A stretch of DNA of 64,000 bases from Kastovskya adunca ATA6-11-RM4 (lineage in GTDB: Bacteria > Cyanobacteriota > Cyanobacteriia > Cyanobacteriales > Coleofasciculaceae): NCBI GenBank assembly GCA_019359445.1, contig JAHHHJ010000001.1, positions 124,001 to 188,000 on the forward strand. Direction: 5' to 3'. Within the stretch, counting starts at the first letter, position 1. Every line of letters starts with the position of its first letter. The notes beneath the pieces were generated by a model. It searched no databases and was not told where the DNA came from. It saw nothing but the letters and a program-made list of their open reading frames with translations. This document shows, in pieces, positions 1 through 7,968 of the stretch. A program made the position numbers and the translations under genes.

Positions 1-542
1 CCCTTATAAACCGTGCGGGTGGCATGGCGGTGGGACTGTGCGGCAAAGATGGCAACCTCATCAAAGCCCGCCCTGAAGGTCGAGAAGGCATTGGCTTTGT
101 TGGGGAAGTCAACAGTGTGGATATTAAGCTGGTGGAGTCCCTGGTTAAAAGCGGCTATATTCCTGTTGTATCAAGCGTTGCCGCCGACGAAAACGGGCAA
201 GCCTACAACATCAACGCCGATACGGTAGCGGGGGAGATTGCTGCGGCGTTGGGGGCAGAAAAGTTGATTTTGCTCACGGATACTGCCGGGATTTTGAAGG
301 ATTATCATGACCCCTCTACCCTGATTGCCAAGCTATCGATTCAAGAAGCGCGAGAGCTTATTAATGCAGGTATTGTTGGCGGAGGGATGATTCCCAAGGT
401 CAACTGCTGCGTGCGATCGCTTGCCCAAGGCGTCCACGCTGCCCACATCATTGACGGTCGCCTTCCCCACGCCCTACTGCTGGAAATCTTTACCGACGAA
501 GGGATTGGCTCCATGATTGTTGGTTCAAAGTTGATGATTTGA
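1..542 (+). CDS. argB: Acetylglutamate kinase, C-terminal part (cut by window edge)
   Basis: Phosphorylates N-acetyl-L-glutamate in the second step of arginine synthesis; a soluble enzyme that in cyanobacteria is feedback-inhibited by arginine and relieved by PII. The frame is open from the first bases (reading LINRAGG before the internal Met at 24), so the true start lies upstream and about 180 C-terminal residues are seen. Recognisable family signatures are GLCGKDGNL, the nucleotide-site segment [11 protein letters not shown] and GGGMIPKVN, whose lysine belongs to the active site. The end at GSMIV...MI is normal for the family. argD, a later gene of the same pathway, lies alone at 46.7 kb, so arginine genes are scattered here. 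Identity is secure; only the N-terminus is missing. Confidence 0.95.
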   Translation, partial: LINRAGGMAVGLCGKDGNLIKARPEGREGIGFVGEVNSVDIKLVESLVKSGYIPVVSSVAADENGQAYNINADTVAGEIAAALGAEKLILLTDTAGILKDYHDPSTLIAKLSIQEARELINAGIVGGGMIPKVNCCVRSLAQGVHAAHIIDGRLPHALLLEIFTDEGIGSMIVGSKLMI

Positions 543-553
543 GCGAGTAACCC

Positions 554-1012
554 CTATAGCCCAATATTGATTTGGACATTCGGCGAACCGTAATAAATAC
601 GCGATCGCTGGATTCCTCGGCGCGGGGTGTTGACGATTGTTGGGTTAATTAATACCGAATCAGTAATTCGCGAATCGATCACAGTGGGGTTAATCAAGGT
701 GGAATTGCGGATTACACCCCGTGTAGGCGTTCCACTAAATCCGTAATCATAGGAGTCGTAGGGTGATGAATAAGGTTGAGTTGTAGGCTGACGTAAGGGT
801 ACGGGGGATGGAATTGGGCTGCCGTACACATACGGTAGAGAGGGCTGCACGGGCTGGACAAATGTATTGTGCTGAAATACTCTCCGGGGTCTTGCCGTTG
901 CTGGTAGTGCCACTACCGTTAGTAAAATAACCCCCAAGCTTAAGGAAGTCAGCGGAGAATTAAGTCCAAATCCACTAAAACAACCTTGCCGAAATGCAGG
1001 ACGTGTCAGCAT
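554..1012 (-). CDS. Secreted hypothetical protein
   Basis: A 152-residue protein with a hydrophobic segment at about residues 20-40 ending in LPATARP, consistent with an export signal and an Ala-x-Ala type cleavage site. The mature part is rich in Pro, Ser, Tyr and Gln (about residues 50-95) and then carries an ITDS/INPT-like segment: RNSTLINPTVIDSRITDS followed by VLINPTIVNTP, which looks like a short beta-type repeat. No catalytic motif is visible and I do not assign a function. It converges on argB with an 11-base gap. A protein of the periplasm or cell surface is the most that can be inferred. Confidence 0.7.
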   Translation of the reverse strand: MLTRPAFRQGCFSGFGLNSPLTSLSLGVILLTVVALPATARPRRVFQHNTFVQPVQPSLPYVYGSPIPSPVPLRQPTTQPYSSPYDSYDYGFSGTPTRGVIRNSTLINPTVIDSRITDSVLINPTIVNTPRRGIQRSRIYYGSPNVQINIGL

Positions 1013-1304
1013 AGTTTCACCTCAAAATATCCCAGGGCTTAATAGAAGTTACTGAATCGTTTGCTCGCTAATTCGTTCCACCACACCCTGCGAGCAAGAG
1101 TGCCTGTGTGATGGTGCCTTTAGGTAGATGACGTAGAGTTCTAAGTTCAGGATAATCTTCTTTTAGAATTTTAAGAATTCCAGATGTTGTTATTAACCCT
1201 ATGTAAGCTGGTGTCCCATGGCTAACGGGCACGATTGAGTTAGGTAGAAACCAAGCGATGAGGATTTCAATCCTTTTATTTCTCTATACCAACGAAATTT
1301 AAAC
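1013..1304. other. Intergenic region, no gene seen
   Basis: About 290 bases between two divergently transcribed genes, the secreted protein (minus) and the TPR protein (plus). It must hold both promoters, but I see no clear -35/-10 pair, hairpin or repeat that I would defend. Confidence 0.4.
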
Positions 1305-1826
1305 GTGAGTTCCGAAAATAAAGAAAAATTCGACATTGAGTACCAGGCTGGTCAGGCAGCTTTTGAGGGGGGTGAATATCGCCTTGCTGTCCAACGCCTA
1401 GAAGCCGCCTGTGCTTTAATTTCTCAGAACTCTCGCCTGGGAGGAGAGGCGCAACTTTGGCTAGTGATGGCTCACGAAGCTGCTGGGCAAAACAATGAAG
1501 CGATCGCCCTTTGCCAAAACCTGACTCGTCATCCCGATCCCGAAACCAGCAAACAAGGCAAGCGCTTACTCTACATCCTGAAAGCGCCCCAACTCAATCG
1601 TCCTGCTGAATGGATGACGGAAATTCCCGACCTCGGAACCATTGCAGAAAGTATCCCTAAAGACCGTCGCGGGACTACTAGCATGGCGACGCAGAAACGC
1701 CAACGCGACCTTACAGAATTAGAACCCCTTGATTTAACTCAAGTCAATACCAAAGACAATCAGTTTATCTGGATTGCCTTACTCGTTGTGATTTTGACCC
1801 TCGGTGGGCTGCTGTGGTTGAGCTAG
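1305..1826 (+). CDS. TPR-type protein with C-terminal membrane anchor
   Basis: 173 residues starting at GTG. Residues about 10-85 look like two tetratricopeptide-type helical hairpins (YQAGQAAFEGGEYRLAVQRL, then LWLVMAHEAAGQNNEAIALC), a fold that mediates protein-protein contact. A polar linker follows and the last 20 residues (FIWIALLVVILTLGGLLWL) form one transmembrane helix, so the protein is probably tail-anchored with the TPR part in the cytoplasm. Such short tail-anchored TPR proteins are common in cyanobacteria and mostly uncharacterised. It precedes the ATPase gene at 1988 on the same strand by 161 bases, so co-transcription is possible but not shown. Confidence 0.7.
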   Translation: MSSENKEKFDIEYQAGQAAFEGGEYRLAVQRLEAACALISQNSRLGGEAQLWLVMAHEAAGQNNEAIALCQNLTRHPDPETSKQGKRLLYILKAPQLNRPAEWMTEIPDLGTIAESIPKDRRGTTSMATQKRQRDLTELEPLDLTQVNTKDNQFIWIALLVVILTLGGLLWLS

Positions 1827-1987
1827 CGGCAGCTCCTCCCGAAGTCGTGGTGTGGGAAGCCTGGGAAAGTGTTACTCCTAGGGCTAGTACAAGTAACACA
1901 CTACTCGCTACTGAATTGAGTATGCAGTATCGAGCAGACGATAGGCACTAGTTCAATCTTGCCGAGTTATTTGAGGGAGTACAGCCA

Positions 1988-4072
1988 GTGCCATTATCTC
2001 TAGAAGAGCGTTTGAGAGCAGAGCGGCATCGTCAATTCGTTGGTCGTACTCCCGAGCTGAATTTATTTAAAAGCGCGATTGCCGCAGCGGAATTACCCTT
2101 TTGCGTCTTATACCTCTTCAGCCCTGGTGGTGTCGGGAAGACGACTTTACTAGGAGAGTTTGCACGGCTCTGCAAAGAGGCGCAAATACAGGTCACTTAC
2201 TTAGACGCCCGCCACCTAGAACCCACACCTAACTCGTTCCTCAGGGCGCTGGAAGTGGCGATGGTGCCACCCCAGCAGTCTGCCCTACAAACCTTAGCTG
2301 ACAGTAGCGATCGCCACGTTATTTTAATTGATACCTACGAAACCCTCGCCTCTCTTGATGAATGGCTGCGCCAAGAGTTTCTTCCTACCCTCTCAGAAAA
2401 TACTCTCATTGTTCTAGCAGGTCGCCAATCTCCTAGCGCCCCTTGGCGATCTGATCCAGGCTGGCAAGCCTTGATGCACTTATTGCCGCTACGCAACCTC
2501 TCTCCAGAGGAAAGCCGCACTTACCTGACTAAACGACAAATCCCCAAAGCGCAGCATCAAGCGATTCTCGACTTTACCCACGGTCATTCGCTGGCTCTCT
2601 CGATGGTGGCTGATGTATTGGCTCAAAGACAGGACATCACCTTTCAACCGGAAGGGGTGCCAGATGTGATCAAAACACTCCTAGACAGATTTGTGCAAGA
2701 GGTACCCAGTAACGCCCACCGGATGGCGTTGGAAGCTTGTGCAAGCGTGCGTCTGACAACTGAAGCCCTATTAGCGAAGATGCTAGCAATACCTGATGCC
2801 CATGAGTTATTCAACTGGCTGCGCGGACTGACGTTCATTGAGTCAGGGAAGCTGGGTATATTTCCCCATGACTTAGCGCGGGAAGTTTTGATTGCTGACT
2901 TGCGCTGGCGCAATCGCGATTGGTACACCGAACTCCATCAACGCGCCCGCACCTATTACACGACACGCTTAGGGCAAACTCAAGGTCAGCAACAGCACCG
3001 CCTTCTCTTTGATTACATTTTTCTCCATCGCGATAACCCAGCCGTTAGACCGAGTTTTATCTGGCAAGAAAACAAAAGCCTGACGACGGACACCCTCCAG
3101 GAAACCGATCGAGACGCCTTGCTAGAAATGGTAAGCGATCGCGAAGGAGAAGAATCAGCAAAACTAGCCGCCTACTGGATAGCAAGGCAACCGCAGGGAG
3201 TGCTAGTCTTTCGAGATGCTGCTTTATCAAAGCTGGCTGGATTTATCATGATGCTGGCACTCCATCATGCCAGTGAGGAAGATTTACAAATAGATCCGGC
3301 GGCGGCGGCGGCTTGGAATTACCTCCAAAATCATGCCCCCTTACGCCCTGGTGAAGGGGCAACTCTCTTCCGCTTCTGGATGGCACACGACACTTATCAA
3401 GCCGTTTCACCTATACAAAGTCTGATCTTCATTACCTTTGTGCAACATCATCGCAATACAGCCGGGCTTGCCTTCACCTTTTTTCCCTGTGCAGAACCAG
3501 ATTATTGGACAGCGATGTTTGCCTATGCCGACTTGACGCGTATTCCTGAGGCGGATTTTACAGTCGGGGGGCGTCGCTATGGCGTTTACGGACATGACTG
3601 GCGAGTGATATCACCTGCCGCTTGGCAAGAACTGCTGGCTCAACGAGAGGTGGCAGCTTCTGCCCTGGCAATTTCCCCCTCACAAGTGACTGAACCCTTA
3701 CTCGTCTTAAGTCAGTCTGAGTTTGTTAGTGCTGTGCAGGATGTGTTTCGTCAATTTTCTCGCCCTAATGCCCTTCAGAATAATCCCTTGTTGCGATCGC
3801 GATTATTAGTTGAACAAGTGACAGGCAAGGTGAGTGCTGCCGAAGGCATTACCATGTTGCAAACTCTTGTCAAAGAAGCGACTGAATCCTTACAGTCATC
3901 ACCCCGCGATCAAAAACTGTACCGTGCCTTAGAGCGCACTTATTTAAATCCCGCCCCCACCCAAGAACAAGCGGCTGAATTGCTAGATTTACCCTTTAGT
4001 ACCTATCGCCGCCATCTCAAGTCAGGAATGACGCGAGTGGCGGAAACTCTCTGGCAACGGGAAATCAGTTGA
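1988..4072 (+). CDS. STAND/AAA-type ATPase with C-terminal helix-turn-helix-like end
   Basis: 694 residues from a GTG start. An N-terminal NTPase domain shows a Walker A loop (SPGGVGKTTLL, about residue 46), a Walker B strand (HVILIDTYETL, about residue 115) and an arginine sensor strand (LIVLAGR, about residue 140). Helical segments like those of MalT/NB-ARC regulators follow (LSPEESRTYL, then HGHSLALSMVADVL). The middle has no recognised domain. The last 50 residues (TQEQAAELLDLPFSTYRRHL) read as a helix-turn-helix of the sigma-region-4/LuxR kind. This order suits a signal-responsive regulatory ATPase: nucleotide binding in front, DNA binding or oligomerisation behind. The ligand is unknown and I see no effector gene beside it. 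Confidence 0.75.
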   Translation: MPLSLEERLRAERHRQFVGRTPELNLFKSAIAAAELPFCVLYLFSPGGVGKTTLLGEFARLCKEAQIQVTYLDARHLEPTPNSFLRALEVAMVPPQQSALQTLADSSDRHVILIDTYETLASLDEWLRQEFLPTLSENTLIVLAGRQSPSAPWRSDPGWQALMHLLPLRNLSPEESRTYLTKRQIPKAQHQAILDFTHGHSLALSMVADVLAQRQDITFQPEGVPDVIKTLLDRFVQEVPSNAHRMALEACASVRLTTEALLAKMLAIPDAHELFNWLRGLTFIESGKLGIFPHDLAREVLIADLRWRNRDWYTELHQRARTYYTTRLGQTQGQQQHRLLFDYIFLHRDNPAVRPSFIWQENKSLTTDTLQETDRDALLEMVSDREGEESAKLAAYWIARQPQGVLVFRDAALSKLAGFIMMLALHHASEEDLQIDPAAAAAWNYLQNHAPLRPGEGATLFRFWMAHDTYQAVSPIQSLIFITFVQHHRNTAGLAFTFFPCAEPDYWTAMFAYADLTRIPEADFTVGGRRYGVYGHDWRVISPAAWQELLAQREVAASALAISPSQVTEPLLVLSQSEFVSAVQDVFRQFSRPNALQNNPLLRSRLLVEQVTGKVSAAEGITMLQTLVKEATESLQSSPRDQKLYRALERTYLNPAPTQEQAAELLDLPFSTYRRHLKSGMTRVAETLWQREIS

Positions 4073-4241
4073 TATCGCAGTCAACCTATAGGTTAGGACA
4101 CTCCTGATTCCTCAAGGAAGCGTGCTGGTTGAATATTAACTCACCGACTCAGCACTTTGCTATATCAATGGCGCGGGGGCTAAAGCCCTAACTACAAACC
4201 TAGAATTATTTACAAGTCCTACTTAGCGGGACTATTTTTAA

Positions 4242-4263
4242 GGGCTTGGCATTGCCAAGCCCC
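4242..4263. terminator. Palindromic hairpin between convergent genes
   Basis: GGGCTTGGCA and TGCCAAGCCC face each other with almost no loop, between the 3' ends of the ATPase gene (plus) and the carotenoid protein gene (minus). There is no long T-run on either side, so it may be a bidirectional terminator or a dispersed palindrome. Confidence 0.5.
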
Positions 4264-4282
4264 TAATGCAACTAAAACTCGC

Positions 4283-4744
4283 TTAGTTTTTGTCAGCGCC
4301 CATTTCGATTACGGCACTACGCATGAAGTTGATCCGCTCTTCAAAGTCCAACTGCTTGATTTGCTGTGTGAACTCCTCAGTTTCCGAAGGTAGTTCGTAG
4401 TCACCCGGCACTTGGATAACCGTACCTTCTTCCATTCCTTGTGCTAGACGCAGCCAGGTATCCAGCTTACCACTGGAACTCAAGGCGTGGTAGGAACGGG
4501 TGATATCATTATCGGCTCTGCTAACGATGTCGCGTTGCGCTTGCAACTGCTCTTCTTTGGACATTGCCTTGATGGTGTCATACAAAGCTTCAGCCGTTGT
4601 TTGAGCAGAAGTTTGGTTAGCAGGAGTCAGTTGCTCTTTCATATCCAGATAACCAAACCACAAAACGGCAAGCTTGGTATCAGCATCAAAGCCTTGAAAC
4701 TTTTGTAAAGCTTTTTTTGTGGTTTCGTTAGTTGCAAATGTCAT
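4283..4744 (-). CDS. Helical carotenoid protein (OCP N-terminal-domain homologue)
   Basis: 153 residues corresponding to the all-helical carotenoid-binding domain of orange carotenoid protein, without the C-terminal sensor domain. These stand-alone proteins (HCPs) bind keto-carotenoids; members variously quench singlet oxygen or phycobilisome fluorescence. LWFGYLDM matches the OCP helix carrying the carotenoid-contacting Trp and Tyr, KLDTWLRL keeps the second conserved Trp, and INFMRSAVIEMG keeps the Arg near the domain end that in OCP contacts the other domain and the phycobilisome. I chose the ATG at 4744 because GGAG sits just upstream; an in-frame ATG at 4816 would add 24 unrelated residues. 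No OCP, FRP or CTD-homologue gene is adjacent, so which HCP clade it belongs to is open. Confidence 0.9.
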   Translation of the reverse strand: MTFATNETTKKALQKFQGFDADTKLAVLWFGYLDMKEQLTPANQTSAQTTAEALYDTIKAMSKEEQLQAQRDIVSRADNDITRSYHALSSSGKLDTWLRLAQGMEEGTVIQVPGDYELPSETEEFTQQIKQLDFEERINFMRSAVIEMGADKN

Positions 4745-5377
4745 ATATATCTCCGATTGAATTGTTTGCTTGCTTAGTTGTCCAAGCAAATGAGGCAGCG
4801 TTAATCTGCTCCTCACTTAACAATTTTTAATATGCTTTCCAATGAGATTAACCCCACTGAAGATAGATATAGGGATCACTGCTGATGACAGATGTAAATT
4901 ACCAATTTCTGACTGGCAACTTTTCAATCCTTAATATAAAAACTATTATCCTGGCTGTGATGTCATTCTTAGTTCTGGAAGAATGTCAACTATCTAAATT
5001 CAGATTTATTTCATTGTTTTTTAATGAATTCAATTCTCCGATGTATTACGTGGCTGAAAAAAATTGATGGGCTAAAAATTAACTAGAAAATGGACAGTTT
5101 TTGGTCTGGAAATGAGCACCAGGTGAAACCCAGTATTAGGACAGTGTGACGAGGATTTAGAACAGCCTAAGTTACTTAGAGTCCAGCTTGGCGATCGCTC
5201 ATCAGGTAACTATTGCGTATACTTACGAAATTTAAAAATAGCCATTGTCTACCTTAAGGAAGATAGTTTAATTTCACTTTCGTGCGTCGAAAATAACCAA
5301 TACGTAATAGATGCCAAACAGAGATTGACAAGTTAAAAACAGGACTTTCACAAGCGCCCTCAATAAGGAATTGTTCA
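4745..5377. other. Intergenic region
   Basis: About 630 AT-rich bases between divergent genes. It has a possible 60-codon frame at 4885-5067 without a convincing ribosome site or family, which I do not call. A HIP1-like site lies near 5192. No repeat or clear promoter could be assigned. Confidence 0.4.
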
Positions 5378-6094
5378 ATGAAAAAGATTGCACCGATAAC
5401 TGTGTTATCTGTCCTGACGACCGTAATATTTTCTAGTCAAGCTCAAGCCGCTACATTCACCGAAATGGGTGATGCGGGGGAGACTCTTAGCACCGCGCAA
5501 GTTATTCCCTCAAAGGAAACGATGCTCCAGTCAATTTCTGGAACTCTCTCTGGAGATGCAGATTTATTCAAAATCTTTTTGAATGGCGATCCTTTCTCAG
5601 CAACAACAGTTGGAGGGGCTGATTTTCCAACACAGCTATCTCTCTTTGACTCTGAGGGAATGGGGGTCTATTTTAACGAGCGCACCTCCAGCAGTGTTGA
5701 TCAATCTACCCTTCCTGCAAATAACCCTTTCACGCCAACTCAATCTGGCATTTATTATTTAGCCATCTCCGTTTTAGATTTAGATCCGATCAATGAAGCG
5801 GGTGACGATATTTTTCCCGATCTTGCTGATTTCTCTGTTGATGTTCCCTTAGACACCATCTTGACGGGAGTTTTTGAACCCACGGCGGCGGGTGCTATGT
5901 CGCCTCTAAGCGGTTTTGATGGTGCGATTTTGGACGAGGGCGGAAGCTACACCATCGCCCTCACAGGAGCCACGGGAGTGGCAGCTGAAGGTCAGTCTGT
6001 CCCCGAACCCGCCTCAGCCCTAGGGCTACTGGCGATTGGTGCGTTGGGTTTAGTTTCTCTGCAAAAAAACAACAAAAGCAAAAAGATTTGCTAG
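5378..6094 (+). CDS. PEP-CTERM sorted secreted protein (pre-peptidase-like fold)
   Basis: 238 residues with an N-terminal Sec signal (about 1-24, ending QAQA) and a C-terminal sorting signal: VPEPASA followed by a hydrophobic helix (LGLLAIGALGLVSL) and a basic tail. That tripartite end is the substrate signal for an exosortase, so the protein is exported and then processed. The body (GETLSTAQVI, ISGTLSGDADLFKIFL, LSLFDSEG, QSGIYYLAIS) matches the beta-sandwich of the DVUA0089/PPC-like families found in cyanobacterial surface proteins. An AAGGA-type ribosome site sits about 8 bases upstream of the ATG. No exosortase gene is in the window. The ligand is unknown. Confidence 0.85.
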   Translation: MKKIAPITVLSVLTTVIFSSQAQAATFTEMGDAGETLSTAQVIPSKETMLQSISGTLSGDADLFKIFLNGDPFSATTVGGADFPTQLSLFDSEGMGVYFNERTSSSVDQSTLPANNPFTPTQSGIYYLAISVLDLDPINEAGDDIFPDLADFSVDVPLDTILTGVFEPTAAGAMSPLSGFDGAILDEGGSYTIALTGATGVAAEGQSVPEPASALGLLAIGALGLVSLQKNNKSKKIC

Positions 6095-6291
6095 CCCTAT
6101 TTCCCATCTTGTTTGACACTTTATACCTTCTACCTACCAAGTGGCACCGACTTTAAAGCGTAGCTATTTACAAATGAGGGTTTTGCAAGTGCCAAACAAC
6201 TTGCGGCATTAGGAAATTCGCTAATTGAAAAAACCACCACTTTTGAGCTTTTAAAGCAATGAAGTGTGTCTCACTTCAGGAGCAACTTTTT

Positions 6292-7029
6292 ATGAGTTTG
6301 TCAATCCAGCCGTTAGGAAAAAGATCGTCCGCCTCGCGGCGCAAATTATTGAAATGGGGTCTGTTTGGTATTGGTACCTTAGCCCTGACAACTCTACCCA
6401 AAGCAGTAACAGCACAGAGTAGTAATGGTGCTAAAACTCTCACCTTTAATGCTGACGATGATGGCATCCTCAACTTTGCGCTACTGCTAGAGGAACTAGA
6501 AGCCGCATTTTATGCGGCGGTTGTCCGCTCTGGCAAAATTCGCGATCGCAAGGAACTGGAATACATGCGAGCGTTAGGGAATCATGAAGCCGAGCATGTG
6601 AAATTCTTGCGGAGCGTACTGGGTGGAAATGCGACCTTCCAGACGAGAGATCTGCGCTTTAATCGTCCTGGGCTAAATGTATTGTTGCGCGATCGCGAAA
6701 CCATCTTAAATACAGCCGTCGCCTTAGAAGATACAGGCGTCCATGCTTATAACGGTGCGGGCCCAAGCCTCAAGAACCCCACCTACTTACTCGCTGCGGG
6801 TTCCATTGTCTCTGTTGAAGGTCGTCACGCGGCGGGAGTACGGGGGTTGCTAGGTCGTCCGGCGACAGAAGCTGATGGCGATCGCACAGGACGTGTTGAC
6901 TTAGTAGAAAGCCTCAACCCCTTCCAAGGGCGCGCCTATGACGAGCTGTACACGCCGAAGCAGATTATCGGTATCGTCAGCGGACTGAATATTCTCAATA
7001 ACCCCATCAACGGTACGCTCGTCGCTTGA
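6292..7029 (+). CDS. Ferritin-like domain protein, Tat-type signal
   Basis: 245 residues. The start at 6292 is preferred over the in-frame ATG at 6259 because AGGAG lies about 9 bases upstream. The N-terminus carries a twin-arginine motif (ASRRKLLKWG) followed by a hydrophobic stretch ending at VTAQS, so it is probably exported folded. The rest is a four-helix bundle of the Ferritin_2 (PF13668) type with a complete set of putative di-metal ligands: Glu in LLEELEAAFY, Glu-x-x-His in NHEAEHV, Glu in ALEDTGV, Glu-x-x-His in VEGRHAAG. The family includes plant desiccation-related proteins and many bacterial envelope proteins; its reaction is not established. The second copy starts 20 bases after its stop, so the two form an operon. 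Confidence 0.85.
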   Translation: MSLSIQPLGKRSSASRRKLLKWGLFGIGTLALTTLPKAVTAQSSNGAKTLTFNADDDGILNFALLLEELEAAFYAAVVRSGKIRDRKELEYMRALGNHEAEHVKFLRSVLGGNATFQTRDLRFNRPGLNVLLRDRETILNTAVALEDTGVHAYNGAGPSLKNPTYLLAAGSIVSVEGRHAAGVRGLLGRPATEADGDRTGRVDLVESLNPFQGRAYDELYTPKQIIGIVSGLNILNNPINGTLVA

Positions 7030-7049
7030 TCTGTAAGGAGAAATCCCCC

Positions 7050-7835
7050 ATGAAATTTATGCCCAATCTGACAGTGCAGCAGGTAGCAACAAACAAGCCG
7101 CCTCGCTGGAACTTCCCACCCAAACTTAGCCGCTTCACTAAAGCGATCGCGCTAGTAGCTATTCTCTTTCTCTCCTTGTTCCTTGCCCCAGCTAAAGCGG
7201 CTTATGCTCAAGGTGCTATACCAACGCCCCAACAGGTCGTTGAGTATGCCCTAACTTTGGAAAAGCTAGAAGCTGATTTTTATAGAAAAGCTATTGATGC
7301 CACCAACGGCGGTGGTTTGGCAAGTGCGCCACAAATCGCCAAAGGAGCAATCGTCTCCTACGGAGAAGATGAGGCACAACACGTTGTTGACCTGTCGGCG
7401 GTGTTGAGAGCTTTGGGAGGCAACCCAGATGCCGTCACAATTCCCGCCAACCCCAACTACAGCGCCATCTTAGGTCGCGACCCCTTTGCTAATCCTGCCG
7501 ATTTTCTGCTCGCGGGGCAGTATGTTGAGGATTTGGGAGTCGCCGCCTACAAAGGGCAAGTGCAGAACTTGCTAGCAGCCGGAGAAGCAGGCAAAACGGT
7601 ACTCGCTGGAGCCTTAGAAATTCACACGGTAGAAGCACGACACGCGGCAGGAATCCGCTTCCTACGGCAAACTCTCTTAGGTGCAGACATCCGCCCTTGG
7701 ATTAGAAGTCCTCAAGAGGTGATTTATCAAGAAGTCCGTCCTGATTCCCCAATTCCCTTTGCTAGTGAAGCCTTTGATGGTTTTGCCACGATGGATGAGG
7801 TGCTAGCACTAGTTAAACCTATCCTCACTCCGTAG
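7050..7835 (+). CDS. Ferritin-like domain protein, second copy
   Basis: 261 residues, starting at an ATG 10 bases after AAGGAG. A long basic N-region and hydrophobic core (AIALVAILFLSLFLAPAKAAYA) look like a Sec-type signal, in contrast to the Tat motif of its upstream neighbour. The mature part repeats the Ferritin_2 ligand pattern: LEKLEADFY, EDEAQHVV, YVEDLGVAAY, and VEARHAAGIRFL. It is a paralogue of the preceding gene and is followed by a strong terminator at 7861, so the transcript probably ends there. Pairing of the two proteins in a mixed assembly is an inference from operon structure. Metal storage, oxidase or stress protection are all possible. Confidence 0.85.
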   Translation: MKFMPNLTVQQVATNKPPRWNFPPKLSRFTKAIALVAILFLSLFLAPAKAAYAQGAIPTPQQVVEYALTLEKLEADFYRKAIDATNGGGLASAPQIAKGAIVSYGEDEAQHVVDLSAVLRALGGNPDAVTIPANPNYSAILGRDPFANPADFLLAGQYVEDLGVAAYKGQVQNLLAAGEAGKTVLAGALEIHTVEARHAAGIRFLRQTLLGADIRPWIRSPQEVIYQEVRPDSPIPFASEAFDGFATMDEVLALVKPILTP

Positions 7836-7860
7836 TCTTAAGCTTGTCTGATTTTATTGC

Positions 7861-7915
7861 AACTCACCAATCCAGCGAAGAGGTTTAGTCGCTGCATCTG
7901 GTGGGTTGTTTTTTT
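7861..7915 (+). terminator. Rho-independent terminator of the ferritin-like operon
   Basis: A nested hairpin: AACTCACCA pairs with TGGTGGGTT and the inner CAGCGA with TCGCTG, followed directly by a run of seven T. It ends the plus-strand ferritin-like pair. Confidence 0.85.
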
Positions 7916-7968
7916 GTGACCGAGGAAGCAGATGATACTATCGGATCGCAACCTTCGCCATTGGTACT

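Noticed and set aside
4885-5067. 60-codon plus-strand frame after the carotenoid protein gene
   Set aside because: No ribosome site, no recognised family and AT-driven composition.
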